Assembly (NCBI GenBank): GCA_013152205.1
Contig: JAADGV010000053.1
Location: forward strand, 1 to 64,000
Reading direction: 5' to 3'
DNA length: 64,000 bases
DNA from: Planctomycetota bacterium
Lineage (GTDB): Bacteria > Planctomycetota > Planctomycetia > Pirellulales > Lacipirellulaceae
Part shown: positions 9,328-18,771 of the stretch, in pieces
Position numbering within the stretch: position 1 is the first letter of the stretch
How the letters are laid out: every line of letters begins with the position of its first letter
Program-made: the position numbers and the translations under genes
Notes under the pieces: generated by a model
What the model was told of the DNA's origin: nothing
What the model saw: the letters and a program-made list of their open reading frames with translations, nothing else
Databases searched by the model: none

Positions 9328-11589
9328 ATGCTAGGGAGACAAGTTGCTTACTTGTGGCTTTTTGTTGCGATCGTATTTTTGATCGATGGTAGCTTGGTTG
9401 TCCAAGCCGTCGAACAAATCGCTACACCTGATTTCGAGCAAGAAGTTGTACCCTTGCTCATAAGGCGATGCCTGGAGTGTCATCAAGAGAGTGATTCCTC
9501 GGGCGGACTTTCGTTGGCTTCCAAAGCAGGGTTGTTGCAAGGTGGCGACAGCGGTCCTGCGATAGCGTTGGACGCCACGGAAGAAAGCTATTTGCTAGAG
9601 CGAGTCATTGCGGGCGAGATGCCGCCGGAGAAAAAGGGCATTGCGCAGAAGCTGTCGGCAGACGAGATCGCACTGCTTGAGCGTTGGGTACAAACGGGCG
9701 CCAATTGGCCTGAGAATCGCACGCTCGATCTTTATGAGAAAACGAGCGATGTTCGGGGCGGGCGAGATTGGTGGTCGTTGCTTCCGGTTCTGCAGGTCAC
9801 TCCACCTAAGGTTCGCCGTGCTGATTTGGTGAGCAACCCGATCGACAACTTTGTGCTGGCAAAGTTGGAAGCGGCAGACATGGAGCCGGCGCCCTTGGCA
9901 GGTAAGCGGGAGTTGATCCGCCGAATCTATTTCGACGTGATTGGTCTGCCACCATCCTTCCAGCAGATCAAAGCGTTTGTTGCCGACCAACGCCCCGATG
10001 CTTGGGAGCGAACGGTCAATGAACTGTTGGCATCGCCTCAGTATGGTGAGCGCTGGGCGCGGCACTGGCTGGATTTGGTTCGCTTTGCGGAGACGAGTGG
10101 CTACGAACGCGATCAAGAAAAACCGTTTGCATGGCGGTATCGCGATTGGGTTGTCGATTCGCTGAACGAGGACAAACCCTACGATCGGTTTGTATTGGAA
10201 CAACTGGCGGGCGACGAACTGCCTGATCGGACAGAGCAATCAGTGATTGCTACTGGGTTGTTACGGTTGGGTACCTGGAATGATGAACCCAATGATCCGC
10301 AGGACTATAAATACGAGCGGTTAGAAGACTTGGTGCATGTCACCTCGTCGGCATTTCTTGGTTTGGTAGTAAAGTGTGCCCGGTGCCACGACCACAAGTT
10401 CGATCCGATCCCGCAGTTGGACTACTATCGGCTGGCGGCGATTTTTTGGCCGGGGGCGATCGAACCTCGCGGGCGCGAACTCCTGGGCGGTCCAACGTCC
10501 GAGGAACTCGGGTACGACAATGTGCTTGGGTGGACCGATCTAACGACAAAGCCGGTGCCCTTGCATTTATTGAAGCAAGGAGATCGGCATAAGCCCGGAG
10601 AGATTGCCGAAGCTGGGGCGTTGACGGCAGTAAGCGTATTGGATCGGTCTTTTGAACCTCCTTCGGCAGGTGCGGCATCTACCGAGCGGCGATTGCAATT
10701 TGCCCGTTGGGTGGTTAATCCGCAGAACCCACTGACGGCACGAGTGATAGTGAATCGATTGTGGCAACACCATTTTGGGGCGGGGTTGGTTCGCACGCCA
10801 AACAATTTTGGTTATCGGGGAGCGCTGCCTACCCACCCGCAACTGCTCGATTGGTTAGCAACGGAGTTCGTGCAAGGTGGTTGGAAGACTAAGGCGATTC
10901 ACAAGAAAATTTTAATGTCGCGAGTGTACAGGCAATCTTCAGTTCATCCTCGCTTTGATGAATATCAGCTGCAAGATGCGGCGAATCAGTTGTGGTGGCA
11001 TGCGAAGCGGTACCGATTAGATGCCGAGGCATTGCGAGATGCGATGCTCCAAGTGACCGGTGAGTTGGACCCAACTCGGGGCGGTCCTAGCTTCCGTCCG
11101 ACGATGGATGCTAGTGCTTTAGAGGGCTTGTCGCAAAAAGAGGCGGCCTGGCATTCGTCGCCTGCCCAGCAGCAACTACGCCGAAGTCTGTATATGTTTT
11201 CAAAACGTAGCCTGCTGCTGCCGATGATGACGACATTTAACTTTAGCGACACGATTTCGCCGTGTGGACAGCGGGATGTAACCATCGCACCCACGCAAGC
11301 GTTAGCGCTACTCAACAATGCGTTTGCCCATGAGCGGAGTATGGCCCTGGCAAGGCGGGTAGCAAGTTCTGGGGCAAGCGATCGGTTGGAGCAGGTGCAG
11401 AGTGTCTGGCGATTTACATTGGGCCGCGATCCGAAACCAGAGGAAGAACAATTGGCGGTCGCACACTTGGCACAGCAGCAAGATCGTTTTGAAGCCGTCA
11501 CGTCGGCTGAGGCGACGCCTGAGTTGTTGTCGTTGGCATCCTTATGCCATGTGGTTTTGAACTCCAATGAGTTTATCTATGTGGATTGA
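9328..11589 (+). CDS. PSCyt1/DUF1549/DUF1553 planctomycete cytochrome-c-domain protein
   Basis: A 753-residue protein of a family expanded in planctomycetes. After a signal peptide or anchor (6-27) comes a planctomycete-type cytochrome c domain with heme motif C48-L-E-C51-H52. Then follow the DUF1549 domain, recognisable by ERWARHWLDLVRFAETSGYERD and VKCARCHDHKFDPIP (a second CxxCH), and the DUF1553 domain beginning near ARWVVNPQNPLTARVIVNRLWQHHFG and containing the HSSPAQQQLRRSLYMFSKR stretch. The function is unproven; a secreted redox or polysaccharide-linked role is usually proposed. It is followed after 15 bp by the DUF1501 gene, the standard two-gene arrangement of these families, so both are likely one operon. 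Confidence 0.92.
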   Translation: MLGRQVAYLWLFVAIVFLIDGSLVVQAVEQIATPDFEQEVVPLLIRRCLECHQESDSSGGLSLASKAGLLQGGDSGPAIALDATEESYLLERVIAGEMPPEKKGIAQKLSADEIALLERWVQTGANWPENRTLDLYEKTSDVRGGRDWWSLLPVLQVTPPKVRRADLVSNPIDNFVLAKLEAADMEPAPLAGKRELIRRIYFDVIGLPPSFQQIKAFVADQRPDAWERTVNELLASPQYGERWARHWLDLVRFAETSGYERDQEKPFAWRYRDWVVDSLNEDKPYDRFVLEQLAGDELPDRTEQSVIATGLLRLGTWNDEPNDPQDYKYERLEDLVHVTSSAFLGLVVKCARCHDHKFDPIPQLDYYRLAAIFWPGAIEPRGRELLGGPTSEELGYDNVLGWTDLTTKPVPLHLLKQGDRHKPGEIAEAGALTAVSVLDRSFEPPSAGAASTERRLQFARWVVNPQNPLTARVIVNRLWQHHFGAGLVRTPNNFGYRGALPTHPQLLDWLATEFVQGGWKTKAIHKKILMSRVYRQSSVHPRFDEYQLQDAANQLWWHAKRYRLDAEALRDAMLQVTGELDPTRGGPSFRPTMDASALEGLSQKEAAWHSSPAQQQLRRSLYMFSKRSLLLPMMTTFNFSDTISPCGQRDVTIAPTQALALLNNAFAHERSMALARRVASSGASDRLEQVQSVWRFTLGRDPKPEEEQLAVAHLAQQQDRFEAVTSAEATPELLSLASLCHVVLNSNEFIYVD

Positions 11590-11604
11590 AAGGAAAGAAG
11601 CATC

Positions 11605-13065
11605 GTGAGCGATGAACGATTATTTCCGTGCGGGCAAACTCGCCGTGAATTTGTGTGGGAGATGGGAGCTGGTTTTGCCGGCTTGGCCCTCGGGAGTTTG
11701 CTTGCAGGAGACGGTTTTTTTGCGAGCCGTGCTAATGCGGCGGAGGGTGGTATCGCGAACCCCTTGGCATCCAAGCCGCCGCAACTTGCCAAGGGAGCAA
11801 AGGCGTGCATCTTCTTGATGATGAACGGCGCACCGAGCCAAGTAGATACTTTCGACTACAAGCCCGAATTGGAAAAGTATGCCGGCAAGACATTGCCTGA
11901 GAATAAAACGTATATCAATTCGGGCGGACGCAAGGTCGGTTATCTGACACCTGCATGGCGGCCTTTTCGCCCTGGGGGTGAGAGCGGCTTGCTGGTGTCG
12001 GATTATTTTCCGGAGGTCCGAAATCATGTGGACAAACTGTGTGTGATCAATTCGTGCCATACGGATAGCCATGCGCACGGCTCGGCACTGATTGCCATGA
12101 ACACGGGGAAGACGTTTATCGGCAGACCTTCGCTGGGTAGCTGGTGTACGTATGGGCTTGGCACCGAGAATCAAAGCTTGCCGGGTTACGTCGTGATGCT
12201 CGATAAACGAGGTGGCCCAATCAGTGGTGAGCCGAATTGGTCGAGCGGCTTTATGCCTTCGACGTTCGCTGGCACACTGTTTCGACCGGTGGGCGATCCG
12301 ATTCTCGACCTACGTGGGCCAGCCCATATCACGCCTGCTGCTCAGCGCGCCCAGTTGGATTTACTTGCTCAGTTGAACGATCAGCATAAGGCCGAACGCC
12401 CAGGTGGGCACGAGTTGGCCGCACGGATTGAGTCGTACGAATTGGCCTACCGAATGCAGTCGGAAGCGCCCGAGGCGGTGGATATTTCGCAGGAGGCCAG
12501 CGAGACGCTATCGCAGTATGGCGTCGGTAAGCAACCGACCGACGAGTTTGGACGCAATTGTTTGGTGGCTCGGCGCTTGGTCGAACGGGGTGTGCGGTTT
12601 ATCCAGCTTTATTCAGGGGGTGGGCATCTTGAAGAAACTTGGGATGCTCATGGAAATATCGAAAAAAACCATGGCCAACATGGATCGGAAGTTGACCAGC
12701 CGATCGCTGCCTTGCTAAACGATCTGGAACAGCGAGGCATGCTCGACGAAACGCTGGTCGTCTGGGGAGGCGAATTCGGTCGGATGCCGTTTAGCGAAGG
12801 CAAAGATGCCCCAGGGCGTAATCACAATCCGTATGGATTTACCATGTGGCTAGCCGGCGGCGGTGTGCGTGGCGGCATGCAATACGGCAGTACCGACGAA
12901 GTGGGCTTTGAAGCAGTCGAAAACAAAGTCCACCTACACGACATCCACGCCACGATTTTGCACCTAATGGGATTAGATCACGAACAACTCACCTACTTCC
13001 ACCAAGGCCGCAAAGAGAGCCTCACCGACGTAGGCGGACGTGTGATTCATGACGTGATTGCATAA
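11605..13065 (+). CDS. DUF1501 Tat-exported protein
   Basis: A 486-residue partner of the DUF1549/DUF1553 protein upstream. The Tat signal is RREFVWEMGAGFAGLALG (about 13-30). The DUF1501 core, which has a sulfatase/alkaline-phosphatase-like fold, shows ACIFLMMNGAPSQVDTFDYKP at the start, NSCHTDSHAHGSAL, GGHLEETWDAHGN and VVWGGEFGRMPF. The GTG start at 11605 follows AAAGGAAAGAAG, a strong ribosome-binding site, 15 bp after the previous stop. This pairing is a hallmark of planctomycetes and verrucomicrobia, but its biochemical activity is not established. Confidence 0.93.
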   Translation: MSDERLFPCGQTRREFVWEMGAGFAGLALGSLLAGDGFFASRANAAEGGIANPLASKPPQLAKGAKACIFLMMNGAPSQVDTFDYKPELEKYAGKTLPENKTYINSGGRKVGYLTPAWRPFRPGGESGLLVSDYFPEVRNHVDKLCVINSCHTDSHAHGSALIAMNTGKTFIGRPSLGSWCTYGLGTENQSLPGYVVMLDKRGGPISGEPNWSSGFMPSTFAGTLFRPVGDPILDLRGPAHITPAAQRAQLDLLAQLNDQHKAERPGGHELAARIESYELAYRMQSEAPEAVDISQEASETLSQYGVGKQPTDEFGRNCLVARRLVERGVRFIQLYSGGGHLEETWDAHGNIEKNHGQHGSEVDQPIAALLNDLEQRGMLDETLVVWGGEFGRMPFSEGKDAPGRNHNPYGFTMWLAGGGVRGGMQYGSTDEVGFEAVENKVHLHDIHATILHLMGLDHEQLTYFHQGRKESLTDVGGRVIHDVIA

Positions 13066-13506
13066 AGCAACTTTTAGAAATACGTAGACCGGCTATCGGC
13101 AGCCCATATCCGTATTTTGCACGCGACCTTTTCCTCAGGATCTCATTGCGAAACTTCGCCGAGCGAGTCTTCCATCTGGTCTTTTATTTCAGACCACTGA
13201 GATATTGCAAGAACCTGTGGATGATGCTACCAACAAACCATCGGGGCTGACGAGATAATAGGTTGGAACCGATGGGAACTCGCGTTTCGACGTCTCGAAC
13301 GATGTGACCTGTGGTGCGTGTTAGCCGCTTCGGCTTGAATGCTTCGGCGGGCGCCACCGAACGCATTTTCACAATTCAACGTTCATGTAGTAGGATGGGG
13401 CAACCGCACGCACGACACCTTCTTAACTGCGTCAGGATGATGTATTCGAAGTGGACTTACAAGTGCCTATTTTGCCAACGGGCTGACACACCAACTAGGT
13501 TATGAA
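13066..13506. other. Intergenic region without recognisable gene
   Basis: About 440 bp after the DUF1501 gene. Short open frames exist, but none has a ribosome-binding site or family resemblance. I see no repeat family member in this part; the following 13507-13704 is an element. Confidence 0.6.
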
Positions 13507-13704
13507 TATATACTCAAACTGAAAAGAAAGGAGCCCGCGAATCACGCGAATAGACGCGAAAAAGACTCGTTTTTCAGAATAGTTCGACTTGCGACTTACG
13601 GCAAGTTTGAGGAGGTGAGTTCAATAAAAAAAATTAAATCCATTCGCGTTTTTTCGCGTGATTCGCGGGCTTTATTGCGTCGGCGTTTTCACCTTGAGTA
13701 TATA
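13507..13704. repeat. MITE-like element with TATATACTCAA terminal inverted repeats, second copy
   Basis: Left arm TATATACTCAAACTGAAAA (13507-13525) and right arm TTTTCACCTTGAGTATATA (13686-13704) match in 17 of 19 positions when inverted. Inside them is a second inverted pair, AGCCCGCGAATCACGCGAAT (from 13532) against ATTCGCGTGA-type sequence ending GCGGGCTT (to about 13673). The inner motif recurs alone at 43538-43575. The outer arms match those at 7571-7727, whose centre is different. Confidence 0.75.
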
Positions 13705-13726
13705 CATTGCTATGATTGAATTTGCA

Positions 13727-15796
13727 CTAATTCGTTTGAGTAACTCGCCATCGGATTGTGATAGAGCAGAAAGCACCAAGTAGGAAAATCGATCCTGTCG
13801 CCGGCTCGGGAACGGCCAAAAGAGTGACCTTGCCAGCGCTGTAGAGTTGAGAAAGATCCCACCGATAATCGCTTTGTATCGAAAACTTTCCCGAAGGCGA
13901 AACACCTGTCCAGTCAAATATTTGAAACGTGCGGCCAATTTGGGTTGCTATTTCCACCTCGTCAGCGAAATCCAAAATTACCGCCCCTCCCTCGAGCATT
14001 ACAGGAATTCCTGGCTCAAAAGAAATGAGCGAATCCCACGGATCAGTCTCGAAAAAAAACCGGAGTTCTCCGCCGGTATCCATAGACAATCTTTGCTCGA
14101 TTGTAATGGAGATTGGTTCTATCGGTATAAAAGTGCTTGGGTTACCGTCATAGTCCCTAACTAACAATCTTTGGCCTTCTACAAGGTTAAGCCCGTGAAT
14201 CCTACCATCGGGTTGAATGAGGTTGTCGGTGAGTGCACTGCTTAGGTTAGGAATAAGTGCCGCCCTTAGATCGGCTCCGGTAAGGTCTGCGCCGGTTATC
14301 ACGGTACTAAAGAAAAACGCGCCGGTGAGGTTTGCCTCTACCAGAATAGTATTGGCCAACGTGCTACGTACAAAGTCTATTTCACTAAGGTTTGCTCCCC
14401 TCAAATTTGCATTGTCTAGTGTCGATTCCTCAAAGCCCACATTCGTAAGGTTTGCCCCGGTTAAGTCAGTGTTAGTTAATGTAACTTCATCAAATTCCGC
14501 ATCAGTGAGGTTCGCTCCTCTCAAGTTAGCATTGCTTAGTTCGGCTCCAAGGAACACTACATTAGTAAGATTTGCCCCGTTAAGATCAGCGCTGATCAGC
14601 GTTGAACCAAAAAAACGCGCGTAACTCAGGTTCTGTTCAGCAAAGTTCCAGCCATTCAGATTGTTATTTTCCATAAAAATCCGAGTTAAATCTTTGGCTT
14701 GATAATTAGCCGTCGAATAGAGCTGAACTGGAGTGAAACCACTGTCAGTAATACTTGAAAAACGTGCTCCGCTTATGGTCGCCCCAGTTAGGTTAGCTCC
14801 ATTCATTCCTGTATCGCGAAAATTTGCTTTGTTAAGGTTTGATCCCGACAAGTTGGCGTCGGTCAGCTTGGCACGAAAAAAGCGAGCTTCAGTTAGATTT
14901 GCTTCGCTTAGATCTGTGTTGGCCAGGGTGGCGGAATTAAAAGTTGCACTTGTTAAGTTTTGCCCGGAAAAATCCCAATCGCTTAAGTCGTTGCCACTCA
15001 AGCCAATTCCCGTTATGTCTTTGGCTTGGTAGCTGGCGGTGGAGTAAAGTTGTGCAGTTGTGATGCCAGTGCCTCTCATAAATCTTGCGAAACTCGCACC
15101 ACGGACCTCCGTCCCGGTCAGGTCGGTGTTGGTCCATATGGCCTCATACGAACTTACACCGGTAAGATTTGCCCCGGCTAGGTTTACGTTAGTGAGCACT
15201 GCGCTACCTAAATACGCGCCGGTGAGATTCACGCTTTCCAGATTTGCGGACGTCATATTAGCGCCATTAAATCTTGTGTTGGTTAAATTCTGCCCAATGA
15301 AGTTCCAGCCGCTAATGTTGGACCTCTCAAGATAAATGGTGGACAAATCTTTGGTTCGGTAGCTTGCAGTTGAGTAGAACTGCTCGGCAGAAATACCGCT
15401 ATTCTCATTTACCGACAACAAAGCCCCGCGAATTTGTGCATTAGTGAAGTTTGCACCAATCATCATGACATTACGCAAGTCCGAGGTGTTGAGGTTTGCC
15501 CCAGTCAAGTCGGCATCTGTTAGCTTAGCACCAGAAAACTTGGCGCCGGTTAGGTCTTTGTTAATCAAGTAGGCCATGGTTAGGTCGCGAGAGTACAATT
15601 CAGCACCAGGCATCGCCTCAACGCCAGCGCCATCAGGTACGAGTGTGGCGCTTTCACGTTTTCCAAGGCTGGGTTCTCCCGGGTCAACGAACTCCCACTT
15701 GTAGATTTCGGCTTGGGTGGGTAGAGCCGAGAATGCGACAACCAGAAAAAGAGAGAGGAGAAGAGATTGGTTCTTAGTATGACTAGGTGTTATCAT
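13727..15796 (-). CDS. Secreted pentapeptide-repeat protein with PEP-CTERM sorting signal
   Basis: A 689-residue exported protein. The signal peptide (about 1-29, ending TQA) starts at ATG 15796; the frame is open 33 codons further upstream, but that part overlaps a hairpin. Most of the protein is A(D/N)LxG pentapeptide repeats, which form a right-handed quadrilateral beta helix. It is organised in three larger modules, each opening with a variant of QLYSTASYQAKDL and (S/N)GWNFxGQNL. After about residue 500 comes a beta-sandwich-like region, then VPEPATGSIFLLGAF and a basic tail: the PEP-CTERM signal recognised by exosortase. It is probably a surface or matrix protein. The base composition is visibly more AT-rich than that of the neighbours. 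Confidence 0.88.
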   Translation of the reverse strand: MITPSHTKNQSLLLSLFLVVAFSALPTQAEIYKWEFVDPGEPSLGKRESATLVPDGAGVEAMPGAELYSRDLTMAYLINKDLTGAKFSGAKLTDADLTGANLNTSDLRNVMMIGANFTNAQIRGALLSVNENSGISAEQFYSTASYRTKDLSTIYLERSNISGWNFIGQNLTNTRFNGANMTSANLESVNLTGAYLGSAVLTNVNLAGANLTGVSSYEAIWTNTDLTGTEVRGASFARFMRGTGITTAQLYSTASYQAKDITGIGLSGNDLSDWDFSGQNLTSATFNSATLANTDLSEANLTEARFFRAKLTDANLSGSNLNKANFRDTGMNGANLTGATISGARFSSITDSGFTPVQLYSTANYQAKDLTRIFMENNNLNGWNFAEQNLSYARFFGSTLISADLNGANLTNVVFLGAELSNANLRGANLTDAEFDEVTLTNTDLTGANLTNVGFEESTLDNANLRGANLSEIDFVRSTLANTILVEANLTGAFFFSTVITGADLTGADLRAALIPNLSSALTDNLIQPDGRIHGLNLVEGQRLLVRDYDGNPSTFIPIEPISITIEQRLSMDTGGELRFFFETDPWDSLISFEPGIPVMLEGGAVILDFADEVEIATQIGRTFQIFDWTGVSPSGKFSIQSDYRWDLSQLYSAGKVTLLAVPEPATGSIFLLGAFCSITIRWRVTQTN

Positions 15797-15841
15797 TGTC
15801 AAAACTATTCCGATCAAAGGTGTTGCTTGCCGCCGCATACA

Positions 15842-15909
15842 CAAAAAAAGCCGCCACGAATCTTGCACAGTTGGCCCTGAAGAGGCCATATGCACTGATT
15901 CGTGACGGC
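15842..15909 (-). terminator. Intrinsic terminator-like hairpin in the leader of the pentapeptide gene
   Basis: On the minus strand the arms GCCGTCACGAATC (15897-15909) and GATTCGTGGCGGC (15850-15862) enclose a smaller hairpin (GGCC...GGCC, 15873-15888) and are followed at once by seven U. It stands 46 bases before the ATG at 15796. It may terminate transcripts from the CehA-like gene upstream, or act as an attenuator for the pentapeptide gene. Confidence 0.6.
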
Positions 15910-15913
15910 TTTA

Positions 15914-16312
15914 CGTTAGTTCTTATCCCGTAAACGGTAGTTAGACTTGAAATTCTGAACAACCTCAATATACATCCCAGCGTCGGGCATGCAAGGATTA
16001 AAGGTGAAATCCGGAGTTGGGCCAAAAGATCGGGAGGACGCCTGCTGGAAAAAGGGCGTTATGAGGGCAATATGCAGCCCTAAGTCATTTTTCTGCAATG
16101 ACTTACACGATGAGCTTCGTTACGTGCGTTGGTGAAATCGCCCGACGGCACTTAACGGCCTGTGTAGACGCTTCGGTTTGCCCCACCGAAGTCGTTTTAG
16201 GTTCGCCCCGAACTAGTGTCGAACCGAAACACCGAACGCACCTCATAGGCGCGGAGATGCCGTACTGAACTGAGGGGGAAATATATTACTGAGGTATACA
16301 CCTTGTATTGGT
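15914..16312. other. 399 bp gap between CehA-like stop and the terminator
   Basis: No gene is supported here. A 60-codon minus-strand frame with a TTG start (16098 to 15916) ends just before the hairpin but has no ribosome-binding site or recognisable motif. The stretch 16140-16260 is rich in short palindromic words but matches none of the repeat families in the window. Confidence 0.5.
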
Positions 16313-18586
16313 TTATGGCGTTTTGCTTTCGGCGATGATTTTTTTGTAGGTTTCTCTGGCGTGGTCGTAGGCGGCGATGGCGTCTTTCATTTCTTTTTTG
16401 TCGATGAAGCGTTCTTTTTGACTCCAGCAGCGGTCGACGCTTTTTAGGCACCATTCGGCGCTGCGGCGGGATGCTCGGATGGGTTTGTTGTCGACTAGGA
16501 CAAAGATGGGATTGGTGTGGGACGAAGCTTCGATGCGTAATGCGACCCAACTGCTTTGTTCGATGGGTACCTCGAAGGTGACTTCTTGTGAGGTGCCGTC
16601 GGCGACGATCGTCTTCTTGTCGACGGCGTAGCCGTTGACGATTACCTCAACGGGGACTTCGCGGGTGCCATCGACGCGTGCTCGCTCCAGATGCCAGTAG
16701 GGTTTTTGGGAGTAGGGACGCTCTTTGATGCCTTCTTCGACCGTTTCGTTCAGCAGGGCAGCGACATTTACCGTGGCCGTTACCTTTCCGGGAGTTTTGA
16801 GGTTTAACGTGCTTCCGTCGGTGCCGACCTCGACATCCTCGACTTTGAAATCCATGAGATGGCTACTGCCATCTGATACATAAGCACGGCCGCGACGGAT
16901 GCCTTCGCACCAAGCATCGTAGCTAAGTCGGCCATCGATTTTAACGTAGGCACGGCCCAGCCCGACTCGCTCGTCGAAGATACAGGGGAAATCGGTTTCG
17001 CCACTGATGCGTGTTTGGAAGCCGCAGTTGAGCGTGTGGTACCAGATATTGAGTTCCCAGGTGTAGGGCGTGTCGACCGTGGAAACGAAGTCGACGGCGG
17101 GCACTAAGGTCTTGTCGGGGCCTTCGATCTTGTGGGTGACGTCGACGATGTACTCGTTGGCTCCGATGCCATCGAATGGAGGGATTTTGTAGTTGGGAAG
17201 ATCGCGGCCTTCGAGTGCCAAGCCCCAGCCGGTGTGAGCCGGGCCAACCACTGCGCCTTGCTTCTTCGCCCATCGCAACGTGTTGAGGCAGAGCGTTGGC
17301 CAATGGTCTTTGGAGTCGCCCCCGTCAGGAATCTGTTGCTTGAGTCGGAGCAAGCACAGGTGCCCCGACGCCCCGGAGCCAAATCCGCTGACTTCGATGT
17401 CGTAACGTAGCAGGTAGGGATAAACGGAAACGGGATCGTCCTTGCCTGTAAAGAATTGTTTTTGATAGTCGAAGCAAGGGCCCCAGGTAAGGTTGGCTCC
17501 GATCTTGAGATCTTCGCCGAGACAGTGCCGCATCATATCGATGGCATGGACGCCCTCGGTTGGTTTGGCGTAGTGGGAACAACCGGCGGCGTGGATGTGG
17601 TGGTCGCCCGACCACCAACCGAGCGCAGCGGGGTCGACCCAGCGTTTTAGGTTGTATGAGATGGTTGATGGTTTGTCGCTGACCTCGATTTCTTGGGTTT
17701 GCTCTAGGTACTCGGGGCCGCGTCGGCAGGTGACGGTGAACTTGCCTGTGGGAAGGAGGATTTGCTCGCCATCGGCGCGGTAAATTTGTGGATGGAATCG
17801 GAAGTCGGGTGCCAAGCGTTTTGACTGAGCGGGGTAGATTCGTTGCTGGGCGTCGCGGATGACGAAGGACGCGGTTGTGGGCTTGTTGTTTTCGTCACGA
17901 ACATGAACGGTTACCGGTGTTGCAGCATTGCAATCAAACACGAGAGTGACATCGCTTCGAAAGCCGAGGTCTTGGGTGCCTTGGCCAACGTCGAACGAAA
18001 GGATGGCCGACCGCTTGCCGGCGTCTCGGCTGTAGAGTTGGATGATTCGATATTCGAGGCCGATGCCGCTGAGGTCTTTGCCCAGAGGTCGGTCGCCGAA
18101 CATGCTGAGGTCTAACCAGCGGTCGCGGCCTTCGGTCGCGGTGGCTTCAGAGACCGACTCCGCTTGTTTGCTGGTTGCCTTGAGCGGCGCGGTTACGCTG
18201 GCCGTGTTCCGGACTTTGATGAGAAAGACACTCCAGCCCTGTTGGACTAGGCGTCGTTGGGCGGGGCCAGCTTGGACTTTGACGCGAGATTCGGGGTTAA
18301 TTTGGATGTCGATTAAGCAGAGTGGGTCGAGGGCTTCTTGGATGATTTCTAGAGCCTCATTGTTGTTTTCTGCCTCGGCGGCTTGGTCGAGTTGTTTGGC
18401 GATTTCATCGGAAACGGGTTGGCCTAGATATTGCAAAGCTTCGCGGAGTCGTTGGACATGGACGCTGACTGGTTGGTAGTCGATGTCGGAGACCTGCGGT
18501 AGGGCCTGGGCCGGAGGCGAGGTCAGTAGAGTGACTATAAAAAGTGTTGCTACGATAAAAAGTCGACGGGTGGCTTGATGTTTCAT
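16313..18586 (-). CDS. Secreted CehA/McbA-family metallohydrolase (PHP-like)
   Basis: A 757-residue exported protein with a signal peptide of about 29 residues. The first ~300 residues are a helical start and beta-rich domains. The metal-binding domain begins near GWWSGDHHIHAAGCSHY (His329, His330, His332), the HxH motif of PHP-like phosphoesterases in the CehA/McbA group. Further candidate ligands are in VVGPAHTGWG and ISGETDFPC. A C-terminal beta-sandwich follows. CehA is a carbaryl hydrolase in other bacteria; the planctomycete homologues have unknown substrates, and given the neighbours a polysaccharide or ester bond is plausible. ATG 18586 has AGAGGA 7 bases upstream and is preferred over the frame's upstream extension to 18622. 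Confidence 0.83.
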   Translation of the reverse strand: MKHQATRRLFIVATLFIVTLLTSPPAQALPQVSDIDYQPVSVHVQRLREALQYLGQPVSDEIAKQLDQAAEAENNNEALEIIQEALDPLCLIDIQINPESRVKVQAGPAQRRLVQQGWSVFLIKVRNTASVTAPLKATSKQAESVSEATATEGRDRWLDLSMFGDRPLGKDLSGIGLEYRIIQLYSRDAGKRSAILSFDVGQGTQDLGFRSDVTLVFDCNAATPVTVHVRDENNKPTTASFVIRDAQQRIYPAQSKRLAPDFRFHPQIYRADGEQILLPTGKFTVTCRRGPEYLEQTQEIEVSDKPSTISYNLKRWVDPAALGWWSGDHHIHAAGCSHYAKPTEGVHAIDMMRHCLGEDLKIGANLTWGPCFDYQKQFFTGKDDPVSVYPYLLRYDIEVSGFGSGASGHLCLLRLKQQIPDGGDSKDHWPTLCLNTLRWAKKQGAVVGPAHTGWGLALEGRDLPNYKIPPFDGIGANEYIVDVTHKIEGPDKTLVPAVDFVSTVDTPYTWELNIWYHTLNCGFQTRISGETDFPCIFDERVGLGRAYVKIDGRLSYDAWCEGIRRGRAYVSDGSSHLMDFKVEDVEVGTDGSTLNLKTPGKVTATVNVAALLNETVEEGIKERPYSQKPYWHLERARVDGTREVPVEVIVNGYAVDKKTIVADGTSQEVTFEVPIEQSSWVALRIEASSHTNPIFVLVDNKPIRASRRSAEWCLKSVDRCWSQKERFIDKKEMKDAIAAYDHARETYKKIIAESKTP

Positions 18587-18771
18587 AAAATCCTCTCGGG
18601 TGGATACAGACAGGCCTATCATCCAGTAGAATGCTGTCCTGCGTCAAGTATTTTCCGTGTGAGCAGGCAAGGTTGCTGTAATTTCCCTCTATTGATAGAT
18701 GTGCAGAGATCGATAGCGGTTTTGTTGAATGAAATTTTCCGAACGAAATAAAAAATCGGAGGAAGTACGTG

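Noticed and set aside
13507-13704. CRISPR-like appearance of CGCGAATCACGCGAAT repeats
   Set aside because: Only one inverted pair, no direct repeats with regular spacers; fits a terminal-inverted-repeat element.
14217-14624. Repetitive plus-strand frame inside the pentapeptide gene
   Set aside because: Its regular periodicity is the complement of the pentapeptide repeats on the minus strand.
15916-16098. 60-codon frame with TTG start before the leader terminator
   Set aside because: No ribosome-binding site, no recognisable motif, non-ATG start; could equally be chance.
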